DNA of 34,154 bases from Candidatus Kapaibacterium sp. (GTDB lineage: Bacteria; Bacteroidota; Ignavibacteria; Kapaibacteriales; UBA2268): assembly GCA_026418625.1 (NCBI GenBank), contig JAOABA010000040.1:115978-150131 (forward strand). Direction: 5' to 3'. The notes under the pieces were generated by a model. The model was not told the origin of the DNA. It made no database searches and was given only the letters and a program-made list of their open reading frames with translations. A program made the position numbers and the translations under genes. Positions within the stretch are counted from its first letter, which is position 1, and every line of letters begins with the position of its first letter. Shown piece by piece: positions 1 to 8,583 of the stretch.

Positions 1-44
1 GATATCAATAAATTCTTGAATCCCGAAAAATCAAATTAAGCAAC

Positions 45-809
45 TTATAATTCTATCACCAAGCCATCATAAGCAAGGAAAATATCCTTAGGAAGATTCG
101 GTTCGCATTCCTCGTGCTTTATTTGATGAGCAATATGAGTTAAGTAGGTTTTCTTTGCCCCGATATTTTTAGCTGCCTCTATACTTTCTTCTAAATTAAA
201 ATGAGTTGTATGCTTTGTGTATCGAAGAGCGTCAAGGACTAAGACATCCAAATTTTTAAGTTTTTTCACTGATTCTTGTGGTATAAAATTCGTATCAGTG
301 CAATATGCAAAATCATTGATTCTAAATCCTAATACTTCAAGTTTCCCGTGCAGAAGCTTTATTGGCTCAAAGACAATATCTCCAATCTGAAATTTATCTG
401 AGTCAATAATATTGATATCAATAAGAGGAATTCCACCACCAAGTTGCTCAATTTCTTCAAAAGCATAAAAAAAAGTTCTTTTGAGCTTTGCTAATGTAAT
501 TTCTGTTAAATAAATGGGAACAGATTTTCTGCTGGTGTAATTGAAAGCTCTTATGTCGTCAAATCCGCCGATGTGGTCAAAATGATGATGAGTAAAAATC
601 ACACCATCCAATTTGCTAACCTTATATTTTAGCATTTGTTGGCGGAAATCGGGTGAGGTATCTATTATGACAGTAGTAGTTTTTGATTCAACTAAAAGAG
701 AAGTTCTTAATCTTTTATCTTTAACGTCATCTGATGTGCAAGTTGGACAGTTACAACTTATAGTCGGAACACCAGAAGATGTGCCAGTTCCAAGTAAAGT
801 GAACCTCAT
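45..809 (-). CDS. MBL-fold metallo-hydrolase, PhnP-like
   Basis: This is a 254-aa cytoplasmic metallo-beta-lactamase-fold hydrolase. The signature THHHFDH gives H74, H76, D78 and H79 as metal ligands. H154, D172 (in CTDTN) and H225 are plausible remaining ligands. The N-terminus carries LGTGTSSGVP followed by a C-x-C-x2-C cluster (C19, C21, C24). That cluster is typical of the PhnP/phosphoribosyl cyclic phosphodiesterase-like branch, where it binds a structural zinc. The family hydrolyses phosphodiester or cyclic phosphate bonds, but no phosphonate genes lie nearby, so the substrate is unknown. The length is normal for the family. It starts 12 bp after the lipA stop on the same strand, so the two genes are probably co-transcribed. 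The fold is seen directly in the motifs; the PhnP subgroup is inferred. Confidence 0.88.
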   Translation of the reverse strand: MRFTLLGTGTSSGVPTISCNCPTCTSDDVKDKRLRTSLLVESKTTTVIIDTSPDFRQQMLKYKVSKLDGVIFTHHHFDHIGGFDDIRAFNYTSRKSVPIYLTEITLAKLKRTFFYAFEEIEQLGGGIPLIDINIIDSDKFQIGDIVFEPIKLLHGKLEVLGFRINDFAYCTDTNFIPQESVKKLKNLDVLVLDALRYTKHTTHFNLEESIEAAKNIGAKKTYLTHIAHQIKHEECEPNLPKDIFLAYDGLVIEL

Positions 810-821
810 CAGTTATCAAAA

Positions 822-1712
822 TTAAATATGTTTCTCTGCATGATATGAACTTCTAACTAAGGGTCCGGATTCAACGTGAGCAAACCCCATTTCAATACCT
901 ATTTTTCTGTATTCTGCAAACTCTTCTGGATGAACAAATCTATCGACTGCTAAGTGTTCTTTGGTCGGTTGCAAATACTGCCCAATTGTCATAATATCAA
1001 CATCAATTGCCCTCAAATCCTTCATAACCTCAATAACCTCCTCGAATTTTTCACCGATACCAACCATTATACCTGTTTTTGTTCTAAATCCTTTAAGCTT
1101 GGAATATTCCAAAACTTTTAAAGACCTATCATATTTAGCTTGAGGTCTGACTATTTTATATAATCTTGGGACTGTTTCAACATTATGATTCAATATATCA
1201 GGTTTGGCATCGAGCACTCTTTGTAAGCATTCGAGATCTCCCTTGAAATCGGGTATTAAAACTTCAATAGAGGTTTCTGGATTTAATTCTCTTACCTTTA
1301 AAATGGTCTGAGCCCAGATATTAGAACCTTGATCGGGAAGTTCATCGCGATTGACTGATGTTATTACAGCGTGTTTAACACCCATTTGTTTGACGGAGTG
1401 AGCTACTTTCAAAGGCTCAAGTGGGTCATAATCTCCGGGGCGTCCGGTTTTAATAGCACAGAAACCACAGGAACGGGTGCAGGTATCCCCCAAAATCAAA
1501 AAAGTTGCAGTTCCACTGTGCCAACATTCTCCAATGTTAGGGCAATGGGCTTCCTCACAAACAGTATGAAGAGATTTTGATCTCATCATACTCTTTATCT
1601 TGGTGTAATTTTCGCCGGCTGGGGCTTTTACTTTTAACCAATGAGGTCTGCTTGACTTTTGTTCATTTTCTCTATTCGCAAAATTGTCAGCAGGGTAATC
1701 AATTTTATGCAT
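822..1712 (-). CDS. lipA: Lipoyl synthase (radical SAM)
   Basis: LipA inserts two sulfur atoms into protein-bound octanoyl groups to make the lipoyl cofactor of 2-oxoacid dehydrogenases and the glycine cleavage system. Both iron-sulfur clusters are visible. The auxiliary cluster has C52, C57 and C63 (C-x4-C-x5-C), and the radical-SAM cluster has C78, C82 and C85 (C-x3-C-x2-C). The C-terminal RSSYHA motif (287-292) supplies the serine that ligates the auxiliary cluster in characterised LipA. The 296-aa length is complete. The ATG is preceded by AAGGAA a few bases upstream on the minus strand. It lies 24 bp after the sigma factor gene and 12 bp before the MBL hydrolase. No lipB is present in the window. 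Confidence 0.97.
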   Translation of the reverse strand: MHKIDYPADNFANRENEQKSSRPHWLKVKAPAGENYTKIKSMMRSKSLHTVCEEAHCPNIGECWHSGTATFLILGDTCTRSCGFCAIKTGRPGDYDPLEPLKVAHSVKQMGVKHAVITSVNRDELPDQGSNIWAQTILKVRELNPETSIEVLIPDFKGDLECLQRVLDAKPDILNHNVETVPRLYKIVRPQAKYDRSLKVLEYSKLKGFRTKTGIMVGIGEKFEEVIEVMKDLRAIDVDIMTIGQYLQPTKEHLAVDRFVHPEEFAEYRKIGIEMGFAHVESGPLVRSSYHAEKHI

Positions 1713-1736
1713 AAATTCCTTTTTTTTCTTGATAAT

Positions 1737-2597
1737 TTACCCAAGATAAGCCCTTAGAGCCTTTGAGCGAGAAGCGTGTCGCAGCCTTCTGATTGCCTTT
1801 TCTTTAATTTGCCTAACTCTTTCACGAGTTAAATTAAACTTTTCCCCAATTTCTTCGAGAGTGAGGCAAGTTCCATCCAAACCAAAGTAAAGTTTGATTA
1901 CTTCGGCTTCTCTTTGGGACAGAGTTGTAAGGACTTGTTGAACTTCAACCCTTAGAGATTCTCTGATAAGTTCAGCATCAGGTGGTGGCTGTTGCTCGTT
2001 TGGAAGAACATCAAGTAATCTGTTGTCCTCGCCCTGAACGAAAGGAGCATCAACGGATAGGTGTCTTCCAGAAATTTTTATGGTTTCAGCTATCTCGGGA
2101 ACGGACATTTCGAGCTGTTCGGCTAATTCGGCAGCAGTGGGTTCGCGTTCGAATTTTTGCTCTAATTCGCTGAATTTTTTTCCAATCTTATTTAATGCAC
2201 CAACCCTATTTAAAGGCAGCCTAACAATTCTGGACTGTTCGGCAAGAGCTTGTAGAATTGATTGGCGAATCCACCAGACAGCATAGGAAATAAATTTAAA
2301 TCCACGGGTTTCATCGAACCTTTTTGCTGCTTTAATCAAACCTAAATTGCCTTCATTTATTAAATCACCAAGGGAAAGACCTTGATTTTGATACTGCTTT
2401 GCAACTGAAACAACAAATCTAAGATTAGCTTTGACGAGTCTCTCGAGGGCTTTTGTGCCTTCGTAACCACCTTTTTTAATTATTTTTGCTAATTCAATTT
2501 CGTCATCGGATTCGAGCAATTCAACACGCCCGATTTCCTGAAGATATTTGTCTAATGATTGACTTTCTCGATTTGTGTATTGTTTCGTTATCCTCAT
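1737..2597 (-). CDS. rpoD: Primary RNA polymerase sigma factor (RpoD/SigA family)
   Basis: This sigma-70 factor directs core RNA polymerase to housekeeping promoters. With the ATG at 2597 it is 286 aa. An in-frame TTG at 2609 would add four residues, but [15 protein letters not shown] matches the usual Bacteroidota RpoD N-terminus, so the ATG is preferred. Region 1.1 is absent, as is normal for Bacteroidota primary sigma factors. Region 1.2 spans about 13-45. Region 2 spans about 51-121, with the -10 recognition helix [11 protein letters not shown] at 104-114. Region 3 spans about 130-205. Region 4 spans about 218-280, with the -35 helix-turn-helix [18 protein letters not shown] at 256-273. 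The 115-bp AT-rich gap upstream, after the S41 protease gene, is the longest in this run and probably holds its own promoter. Confidence 0.95.
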   Translation of the reverse strand: MRITKQYTNRESQSLDKYLQEIGRVELLESDDEIELAKIIKKGGYEGTKALERLVKANLRFVVSVAKQYQNQGLSLGDLINEGNLGLIKAAKRFDETRGFKFISYAVWWIRQSILQALAEQSRIVRLPLNRVGALNKIGKKFSELEQKFEREPTAAELAEQLEMSVPEIAETIKISGRHLSVDAPFVQGEDNRLLDVLPNEQQPPPDAELIRESLRVEVQQVLTTLSQREAEVIKLYFGLDGTCLTLEEIGEKFNLTRERVRQIKEKAIRRLRHASRSKALRAYLG

Positions 2598-2712
2598 ACA
2601 CAATTCCAATTGTTAATAAATACTAAAAAAACTTAATTTGCAACGTATTTTTTCTTTTTTTATTGTCATTTTTGAGCAATCTAACTAATAATCCGATTAA
2701 AATTCCTTATAT

Positions 2713-4344
2713 CTATTGATTGTTTTTTATGTTAAGTATTTTGTTATAATTCTTTTTATCTAAAAGGTTTATTGCTGTTTTTATAATCAAATCATCATTC
2801 AATTGCTCTTTCGAAATTTGTTCTTCCGAAACAAATCTTGAACGTAACTCTTTAATCAATATTTTTGTTAATTCTTCAGAATTCTCTGAAATGATATCCT
2901 TTCTATCTTTTTTAATTTTTAATGTTAAATCCCTCAAATCTTTTTGCAATTTTTTATTGATATTCTCTTTGGAAGCAATTAAAAATAGTGAATCTAAACG
3001 TGCATCCAATTCAGACTGATAGGTGTAATTTATTGAATTTAAATACTCTCTAAATGATTTGAGTAACTTATCTTTATTGATTTCAGGAGATTTATCATAA
3101 GATGAAGAGTAGAAATTCGCAAATTTGAAAACAATATTCTTTGCAATCAAGTCCGCTATAAATAAATTCTGTTCATTTTGTTTGATAATACTATCTGGAA
3201 TGATACCGTTTGATTCGAGAACAGGTCTGCCATTTCTGGTATAATAAACAGAGTCATAATGTAAGTTTAAGCCTTTATTCTTACCTTTTTGGAAATTTAA
3301 TTTTTGAATACAACGACCTGAGGGGATGTAGTATTTGGAAGTTGTAATCTTTAACGCTGAATTATAAGGCATATTAAAAACAGATTGAACCAAGCCCTTT
3401 CCAAATGATTTTTGACCGATGATTATACCACGGTCCAAGTCCTGAATTGCGCCGGCAACAATTTCGCTCGCACTCGCACTACCTTCGTTAATTAAGACAG
3501 CCATCGGAATAGTAGTATCAACAGGTTGAATGATTGTTCTGTAAGTTCTGATTTCTGATTCGTTTCTTCCTTTGGTTGAAACAATGACGTTGTTTTGAGG
3601 TATGAAAATTTCGCAAGTGCTTATAGCAGCCTCAAGTAAGCCGCCCGGATTATCCCTCAAATCAAGAATCAAGGATTTTAAATTCTTATTTTGTTTTAAT
3701 TCATATAGGGCAGTCCTGATTTCCTGATCAGTGAATCTTGAAAATCTATCAACTTTGATATAACCGATGCTATCAGATAAAATCGTGGCAATAGTAACAT
3801 TTTTTACCTTTATTTCCTGACGTTCAATTCTGAAGCGTAAGGTATCCTTAAGCCCGTCACGAAGAACTCTTAAATCGAGATAAGTTCCCGGTTTTCCTTT
3901 TGTATATTTTCTAAATTCGTCAGAAGTTTTGTTGAGGACTATGGCAGTGTCAGCCATATAAATTCTGTCGCCTATTCTAAGTCCGGCTTTTTGAGCTGAA
4001 TAACCATCACGAATCCCTGTAACAGTCAACATACTATCCATAAAACTGATAGTTATACCAATGCCCACATAGGAACCGTCAGTAATAATATCAATGTCGT
4101 CAGTTTCAGACTCAGAATAAAAAGATGTGTATGGATCGAGCCCATAAAGCATTCCCTGAATTCCGTCTTCCATTAATAATTCAGGGTCAAGCTCCATTAC
4201 ATAATTTTCAGAGAGTTTGCGATAGACCTCTCCGAATATTTCGAATGATTTGTTTAATTTCAGGTAGTAGTCATCGTTCAATCTTGCTTCTAATAGAATT
4301 GACGAAACGATGAAAATCAATGTTATATATGTTAATCTTTTCAT
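2713..4344 (-). CDS. S41 family C-terminal processing peptidase (CtpA/Prc-like)
   Basis: This is a 543-aa exported serine protease of the CtpA/tail-specific family, which cleaves unfolded or C-terminally tagged envelope proteins. An N-terminal signal peptide spans about 1-20. A PDZ domain follows at about 85-175 (GYSAQKAGLRIGDRI around 114-128). The S41 catalytic domain runs from about 190 to 390. NEGSASASEI and GQKSFGKGLVQ give the Ser-Lys dyad as S291 and K316, a spacing of 25 residues as in the characterised plant and algal enzymes. A charged, helical tail of about 130 residues follows. The gene starts three bases after the stop of the methyltransferase gene, so translation may be coupled. 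The family assignment is firm; the physiological substrate is unknown. Confidence 0.93.
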   Translation of the reverse strand: MKRLTYITLIFIVSSILLEARLNDDYYLKLNKSFEIFGEVYRKLSENYVMELDPELLMEDGIQGMLYGLDPYTSFYSESETDDIDIITDGSYVGIGITISFMDSMLTVTGIRDGYSAQKAGLRIGDRIYMADTAIVLNKTSDEFRKYTKGKPGTYLDLRVLRDGLKDTLRFRIERQEIKVKNVTIATILSDSIGYIKVDRFSRFTDQEIRTALYELKQNKNLKSLILDLRDNPGGLLEAAISTCEIFIPQNNVIVSTKGRNESEIRTYRTIIQPVDTTIPMAVLINEGSASASEIVAGAIQDLDRGIIIGQKSFGKGLVQSVFNMPYNSALKITTSKYYIPSGRCIQKLNFQKGKNKGLNLHYDSVYYTRNGRPVLESNGIIPDSIIKQNEQNLFIADLIAKNIVFKFANFYSSSYDKSPEINKDKLLKSFREYLNSINYTYQSELDARLDSLFLIASKENINKKLQKDLRDLTLKIKKDRKDIISENSEELTKILIKELRSRFVSEEQISKEQLNDDLIIKTAINLLDKKNYNKILNIKNNQ

Positions 4345-4347
4345 ATC

Positions 4348-5319
4348 TTAATTTTTGATAATCCAAAATGAGCCCGGTTCTTTGTTGGGATATTCGTTTA
4401 AAACGGGCAAATAATTTTTAATATTATCCCAATAATTGTTTTTTAAAAAATTTAAACTACAAACTACTTTATAATCTTTGTTATGGCTCAAAAAGGCTTC
4501 AAGAAGATATTGTTCATTCCAAAATAATAATTTCTCCCTTATCCAATGCTGTGGATAATCCCAAGGTGAAAAAATATCGTGAAAATGAATAAAAACGCCT
4601 GATTTCAAAACTGGTAAAATATCCATAAAAATATATAATAAATCGCCCTTCGGCTTGATAATATGAGACGAGTCAACAAATAAAATATCGTTGCTTTCAA
4701 GTGTTTTAAAAACATCTAATTCAACATTTTCTACCAATGACTCTATGAAATTTACATTTTTGTTCTTAAGCCATTTAAATTCATAAGGCTCTATGCAAGT
4801 TAATTGACAGTTGTAAGCGTTGTTTTCGATTTGATTAATTTTGATGGCTTCGAGGGCTAAAAGTGTGGAAAAACCCGAACCAACTTCAATGATTCTCTTC
4901 GGTTTTAGATATCTTATCAAAGAGTAGTAATAATCAGCGTCACCTGCGGTAAAATTGTCATTATTATAAAAATAGATATCTTTATTTATTTGCTCTCTTG
5001 GTAATTTTAATAGTTCATCCTGAAAATGAAAATTTTTAATTAGTTCAAGTTGCTCTTCGATATTGTAATCAATTGGTTTTATCTCCCTCTTTTCATTTTT
5101 GTATGTTTTTGTTTTTTCTCTACTGAACGGCTCATAATAATAGTCGATTATTGGTAAAACCCCTGATAAGAAAAATAATTTTTTTGTGAATTTGAAATTT
5201 TCATAACCAGCTAATCTCATTACACGAAAAAATATTAATGTTAGCAGAAAAATCGGAGAAAAAATAAATTGAATTAATTTCAAAAGAAAAATCACTACTT
5301 TTTTCAAAATCGTTGTCAT
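4348..5319 (-). CDS. Membrane-anchored SAM-dependent methyltransferase (Methyltransf_24-like)
   Basis: The 323-aa protein has a hydrophobic N-terminal segment at about 7-32, likely a membrane anchor with the catalytic part in the cytoplasm. The class I methyltransferase core begins near 140. RIIEVGSGFSTLLALEA (142-158) is motif I, which binds SAM. LFVDSSHIIKPKGD (213-226) and FIHFHDIFSP (243-252) match the DSSH and HxHD segments of Methyltransf_24-type enzymes, which often modify sugars or surface polymers. The start ATG is 16 bp after the stop of the upstream multi-spanning membrane protein, and the stop is 3 bp before the S41 protease. That context suggests an envelope or glycan-modification role, but the substrate cannot be read from the sequence. 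Confidence 0.8.
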   Translation of the reverse strand: MTTILKKVVIFLLKLIQFIFSPIFLLTLIFFRVMRLAGYENFKFTKKLFFLSGVLPIIDYYYEPFSREKTKTYKNEKREIKPIDYNIEEQLELIKNFHFQDELLKLPREQINKDIYFYNNDNFTAGDADYYYSLIRYLKPKRIIEVGSGFSTLLALEAIKINQIENNAYNCQLTCIEPYEFKWLKNKNVNFIESLVENVELDVFKTLESNDILFVDSSHIIKPKGDLLYIFMDILPVLKSGVFIHFHDIFSPWDYPQHWIREKLLFWNEQYLLEAFLSHNKDYKVVCSLNFLKNNYWDNIKNYLPVLNEYPNKEPGSFWIIKN

Positions 5320-5335
5320 TTTTTAATCGAGAGAT

Positions 5336-6397
5336 TTAAAAGATTTTCATTTCAGCAATTTTTTGTCCTAACTGATAAACTGAAAGAACAATAGAAAAGA
5401 GAAAAAGTATAATGACTGCTATCCTTGAATTGAAAGACTTGATATAAAAATCTTTGAGCAAAACACCGCTTGGTATGAGGAGAACAGCTACCAAGTAAAC
5501 AACATTTGAACTTAATAAATCAATTTTAGAAAACAAAATTGATAAAATTATTAACGGAATTGCTGTAAGCCAAAGAGTCATTAATATATTTTTGCTTGAT
5601 TGACTGAATAAAAAAACTCTATTAAGCTGAACCATAATCAAGAGTATCAAAGGAATAGAAATTTCCTGTAAAATTCTCAGGAAATGACTCATAAAACCAA
5701 TTGAGAACATATCTCTTCCCGAAAAGTAACCCATAATCTGGTTATTAATATTTTGAAAAAATCCAAAATAATAAGTTAATACTAAAACAAAAGTTAAAAC
5801 TATTGTTAATAGATACTTACGAACATCAATTATGAGCAACATTATTAAAAAGGGAAGGACAAACGCAATAAAATAATTTGTTATTACCGATAGAAATAGA
5901 AATAAAGCAGTCATTATTGAGTATAATAAAAATGATTTTTTTTCTTTATTGATGCTAAACAAGAAATAAAGAAAACATAGAAAAAAAACGAAGGACAAAA
6001 TAACAGGATTTATAATTTTTCCAAAAAAAACAGCACTTGCCTGAATTGAGAAAATTGCCGTTGAGAATAATGAGGACAAATAATCATCCGTAATTTTTTT
6101 TGATATTAAATAGAATATCAGAACTGATATAATACCCAAAAAGATTGTTATGACTCTGTTGATAACAGAATTAAAATTTGAGTCAATAAATTTTACAGAG
6201 ACATAAGTAAAACCGTTTGAAAGTGCTAAATTAGAATAAGGAAAATCAAAAAGGCTATTTGTCGTTTTGGACAAACCCAAGAAACCTTTCTCTAACATTG
6301 TTAAATCAGTTGTAATCGTGTTAGTTCTTAGCCATAATGAGGCTAAGAAAGCAATAATAATAATCGGGAGTATTTTAAGGCTCAAAGATAATTTCAT
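5336..6397 (-). CDS. Multi-spanning membrane protein, possible GT-C-like glycosyltransferase
   Basis: A 353-aa integral membrane protein with about ten hydrophobic segments across nearly its whole length and few charged residues. The layout is a first transmembrane segment, a loop of about 45 residues and then a helix bundle. That resembles the membrane part of GT-C enzymes (ArnT/PMT-like lipid-linked sugar transferases). At 353 aa it is shorter than most of those, and I cannot point to a convincing catalytic acidic pair in the first periplasmic loop; D31 or E36 in TTDLTMLEKG is only a candidate. It starts 10 bp after the stop of the OmpA-family gene and is followed 16 bp later by a methyltransferase. 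The membrane topology is seen; the glycosyltransferase role is a guess. Confidence 0.55.
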   Translation of the reverse strand: MKLSLSLKILPIIIIAFLASLWLRTNTITTDLTMLEKGFLGLSKTTNSLFDFPYSNLALSNGFTYVSVKFIDSNFNSVINRVITIFLGIISVLIFYLISKKITDDYLSSLFSTAIFSIQASAVFFGKIINPVILSFVFFLCFLYFLFSINKEKKSFLLYSIMTALFLFLSVITNYFIAFVLPFLIMLLIIDVRKYLLTIVLTFVLVLTYYFGFFQNINNQIMGYFSGRDMFSIGFMSHFLRILQEISIPLILLIMVQLNRVFLFSQSSKNILMTLWLTAIPLIILSILFSKIDLLSSNVVYLVAVLLIPSGVLLKDFYIKSFNSRIAVIILFLFSIVLSVYQLGQKIAEMKIF

Positions 6398-6407
6398 AAT
6401 TAACTTA

Positions 6408-8438
6408 TTATTTATTTAACGGAGTTTTAACTTCTATCAAAACAGTCCTGCAATAAAATCTGCCTTCAGGAATATTATTGTCATAAGGCAAAATTGAAGG
6501 ACCAATACCAGTAACCTCAGTAATTTTTGCAGCAGAATTTATTGATTGAATATAATTTCTGACTGAATTAGCTCTATCAGAAGATAATCTAAAGTTGTAT
6601 TTTAATTCACCAAGCCTATCGGTAGAGCCTGTAATAGCTACTGTGGAGTTCTCTTTGATAGAATTTTTAAGAAAATCATTAATCATAATTTTATTTTGCT
6701 GGGAAATATCAAATCTGTCAAAATCAAATACTATAAGGTTCAATCTTCCGATTTCAAAACTATTCAATTCTTTGGAAATATTAATATCAATTTCCTTTTC
6801 TTCCTGATTTCCATCAGAGGTATTAACCATAAGCTTGGCTTTCATTGGGCTTTTCGCCTCAATTTTAGCTCCGATATGATTAATAATTTCTTTGGTCAAG
6901 GGAAATGAAATTTTTACGGAAGCACCCTTTTCATTATTAATCTGACCTTGGGATTTAATCAGTCCATCGAATGCTGAAAAATTCCAATCGGACAGCTCTA
7001 ATTCCTTATTCAAATCAAAATTGAAATAAATATCATCTTGTGTTGATGTGTATTCAAAAAATTTCGAATGAACTACAGGTTTTAATATTGCAGGATTTTC
7101 GCTTGTTATTTCTACCCTACGGTTTTCCTGATAGCCTTCCTGATATTCTCTACTTGTCGGTAATTTCGGGAAATCGAGGGCTTCGATAATTATCCTGTCT
7201 TTGTTTATTTTCCAGCGATTTATGATATAATCTGCAACATTCTTTGCTCTTGCTTCAGCTAATTTTAATCTTTCTTTTTGATTTGTTAATTCTTCCCCGT
7301 CTGTAACTCCTGTAACCTTGATTTTGGCATTAGGATTTGCTATCAATCTGCTTCCGATTATATCAAATAAATTATAGTAAATACTCAGAGTTTCTTTTGG
7401 TAAATTTTCCTCGCTGAAGGAGTTAATATCCTTATTTTGTAAATATTTTTCTTTTATATCGGTTGAAGCACTATCGAAAAAGACATAATTCAAAAGGGGG
7501 TATGTTTGAGTAACCACTGTTTCAAGTATATTTATCGGTTCTGATTTGAAATATTGAACAATTATCGGCTTCTCTTTCTCGATAGGTGGTTCTGGTTTTG
7601 GTGGTTCTGGAAGATATATAGTTTTGGTTTTAATAATCTTTTGCTTTTCTCCAATGTCGAACTTCCTGCTAATTTGCACTCCAAATCTTAAAATGTTGGT
7701 ATGCCATTCATAATCAGACATTACGGAATTCAAAGCATATCTAAATCTTACTTCAGGTTTGAGATAAAAACCATTGTTTAATAAAAACTCTGTTCCAACA
7801 CCAAGAGAGGCACCATACGAGCTACCTGCATTAGTTATATTGCCCTTTTCCACTGTTCTTTTTCTTTTCATTTCAGGAAATAGAATTGTTTCGGGCTTTA
7901 TTATTTCTTCGCTGTTTTCAAACTCTGCTCCAAATATTGGATGACCAGCGTCAGCAGTTAATTTTAACTCAATTGGAAATTTAATAGGAAGTTTATAGGA
8001 AATACCACCCTCAATTACTAAATAATCAAGAAATCCATCGTAATTATGCCCTCGGATTAAAGGGACATAGTTATTAGTCAGTTCATCATAACCTTCAAAA
8101 GAACTGGTTGTTTGTCTTAAAGTAACTGGTCTATGGTCGAATAAAAATCGAAGAATAAAATTTAGCTGATTCGGTAAAAATTCATACTCACCATCGAGAC
8201 CTAAATAATAACCGAAATCAGTCCCATTCGAGAAAGAGCCACAATCAGAACCACCCGGCAATATTGGCAGTTTTGTTTCATTCCAGATATGATTTAACCC
8301 ACCAGTCAGACCAACATTTATAAATTTGGATTTTAATGGCAAACCAGTTATTGTATCAGCAATCTGGATTTTGGTTTGAGCCTCAGCTGAACCAATGTAA
8401 ATGAAAAATAAAAAAAATAGTGTATATATTTTATGCAT
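6408..8438 (-). CDS. Outer-membrane beta-barrel protein with two OmpA-like domains
   Basis: Starting at the ATG at 8438 gives 676 aa beginning MHKIYTLFFLFFIYIGSAEA, a clear signal peptide with GGAAA-like GGAAAT just upstream. A longer frame to 8537 only adds a basic stretch that would bury the signal peptide, so it was not used. Residues about 30-270 look like an outer-membrane barrel with alternating hydrophobic strands. A Pro-rich linker (PEPPKPEPP) follows near 275-290. A first OmpA-like domain spans about 314-445, ending ENRRVEITS. A second diverged OmpA-like domain spans about 564-672 (ITGSTDRLGELKYNFRLSSD). OmpA domains normally bind peptidoglycan. In the second copy the usual terminal NRRV is replaced by CRTV, so binding may be altered. 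It heads the minus-strand run and is divergent from the FG-GAP gene. Confidence 0.85.
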   Translation of the reverse strand: MHKIYTLFFLFFIYIGSAEAQTKIQIADTITGLPLKSKFINVGLTGGLNHIWNETKLPILPGGSDCGSFSNGTDFGYYLGLDGEYEFLPNQLNFILRFLFDHRPVTLRQTTSSFEGYDELTNNYVPLIRGHNYDGFLDYLVIEGGISYKLPIKFPIELKLTADAGHPIFGAEFENSEEIIKPETILFPEMKRKRTVEKGNITNAGSSYGASLGVGTEFLLNNGFYLKPEVRFRYALNSVMSDYEWHTNILRFGVQISRKFDIGEKQKIIKTKTIYLPEPPKPEPPIEKEKPIIVQYFKSEPINILETVVTQTYPLLNYVFFDSASTDIKEKYLQNKDINSFSEENLPKETLSIYYNLFDIIGSRLIANPNAKIKVTGVTDGEELTNQKERLKLAEARAKNVADYIINRWKINKDRIIIEALDFPKLPTSREYQEGYQENRRVEITSENPAILKPVVHSKFFEYTSTQDDIYFNFDLNKELELSDWNFSAFDGLIKSQGQINNEKGASVKISFPLTKEIINHIGAKIEAKSPMKAKLMVNTSDGNQEEKEIDINISKELNSFEIGRLNLIVFDFDRFDISQQNKIMINDFLKNSIKENSTVAITGSTDRLGELKYNFRLSSDRANSVRNYIQSINSAAKITEVTGIGPSILPYDNNIPEGRFYCRTVLIEVKTPLNK

Positions 8439-8583
8439 TAATTTCCAAAAATTAATTAAAAACAAATAAAGAAATACTTGAATTTTTATTTTAGTTACAC
8501 TTAATTTTCGGCAATTATAGATATTTTTAAATCTCATAGTATTTTTTTATTTTTAAAAGTTAATTTTTCTCAAAGAGGATAAA
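8439..8583. promoter_or_regulatory. Divergent intergenic region, likely two promoters
   Basis: This 145-bp AT-rich gap separates two genes transcribed away from each other, so promoters for both must lie in it or overlap the gene starts. AGAGGAT at 8574-8580 is the ribosome-binding site of the rightward gene. I could not pick convincing -33/-7 boxes for either strand. Confidence 0.45.

Noticed and set aside
613-825. Plus-strand ORF of 70 aa
   Set aside because: It is the reverse complement of the conserved MBL hydrolase gene and has no ribosome-binding site or domain.
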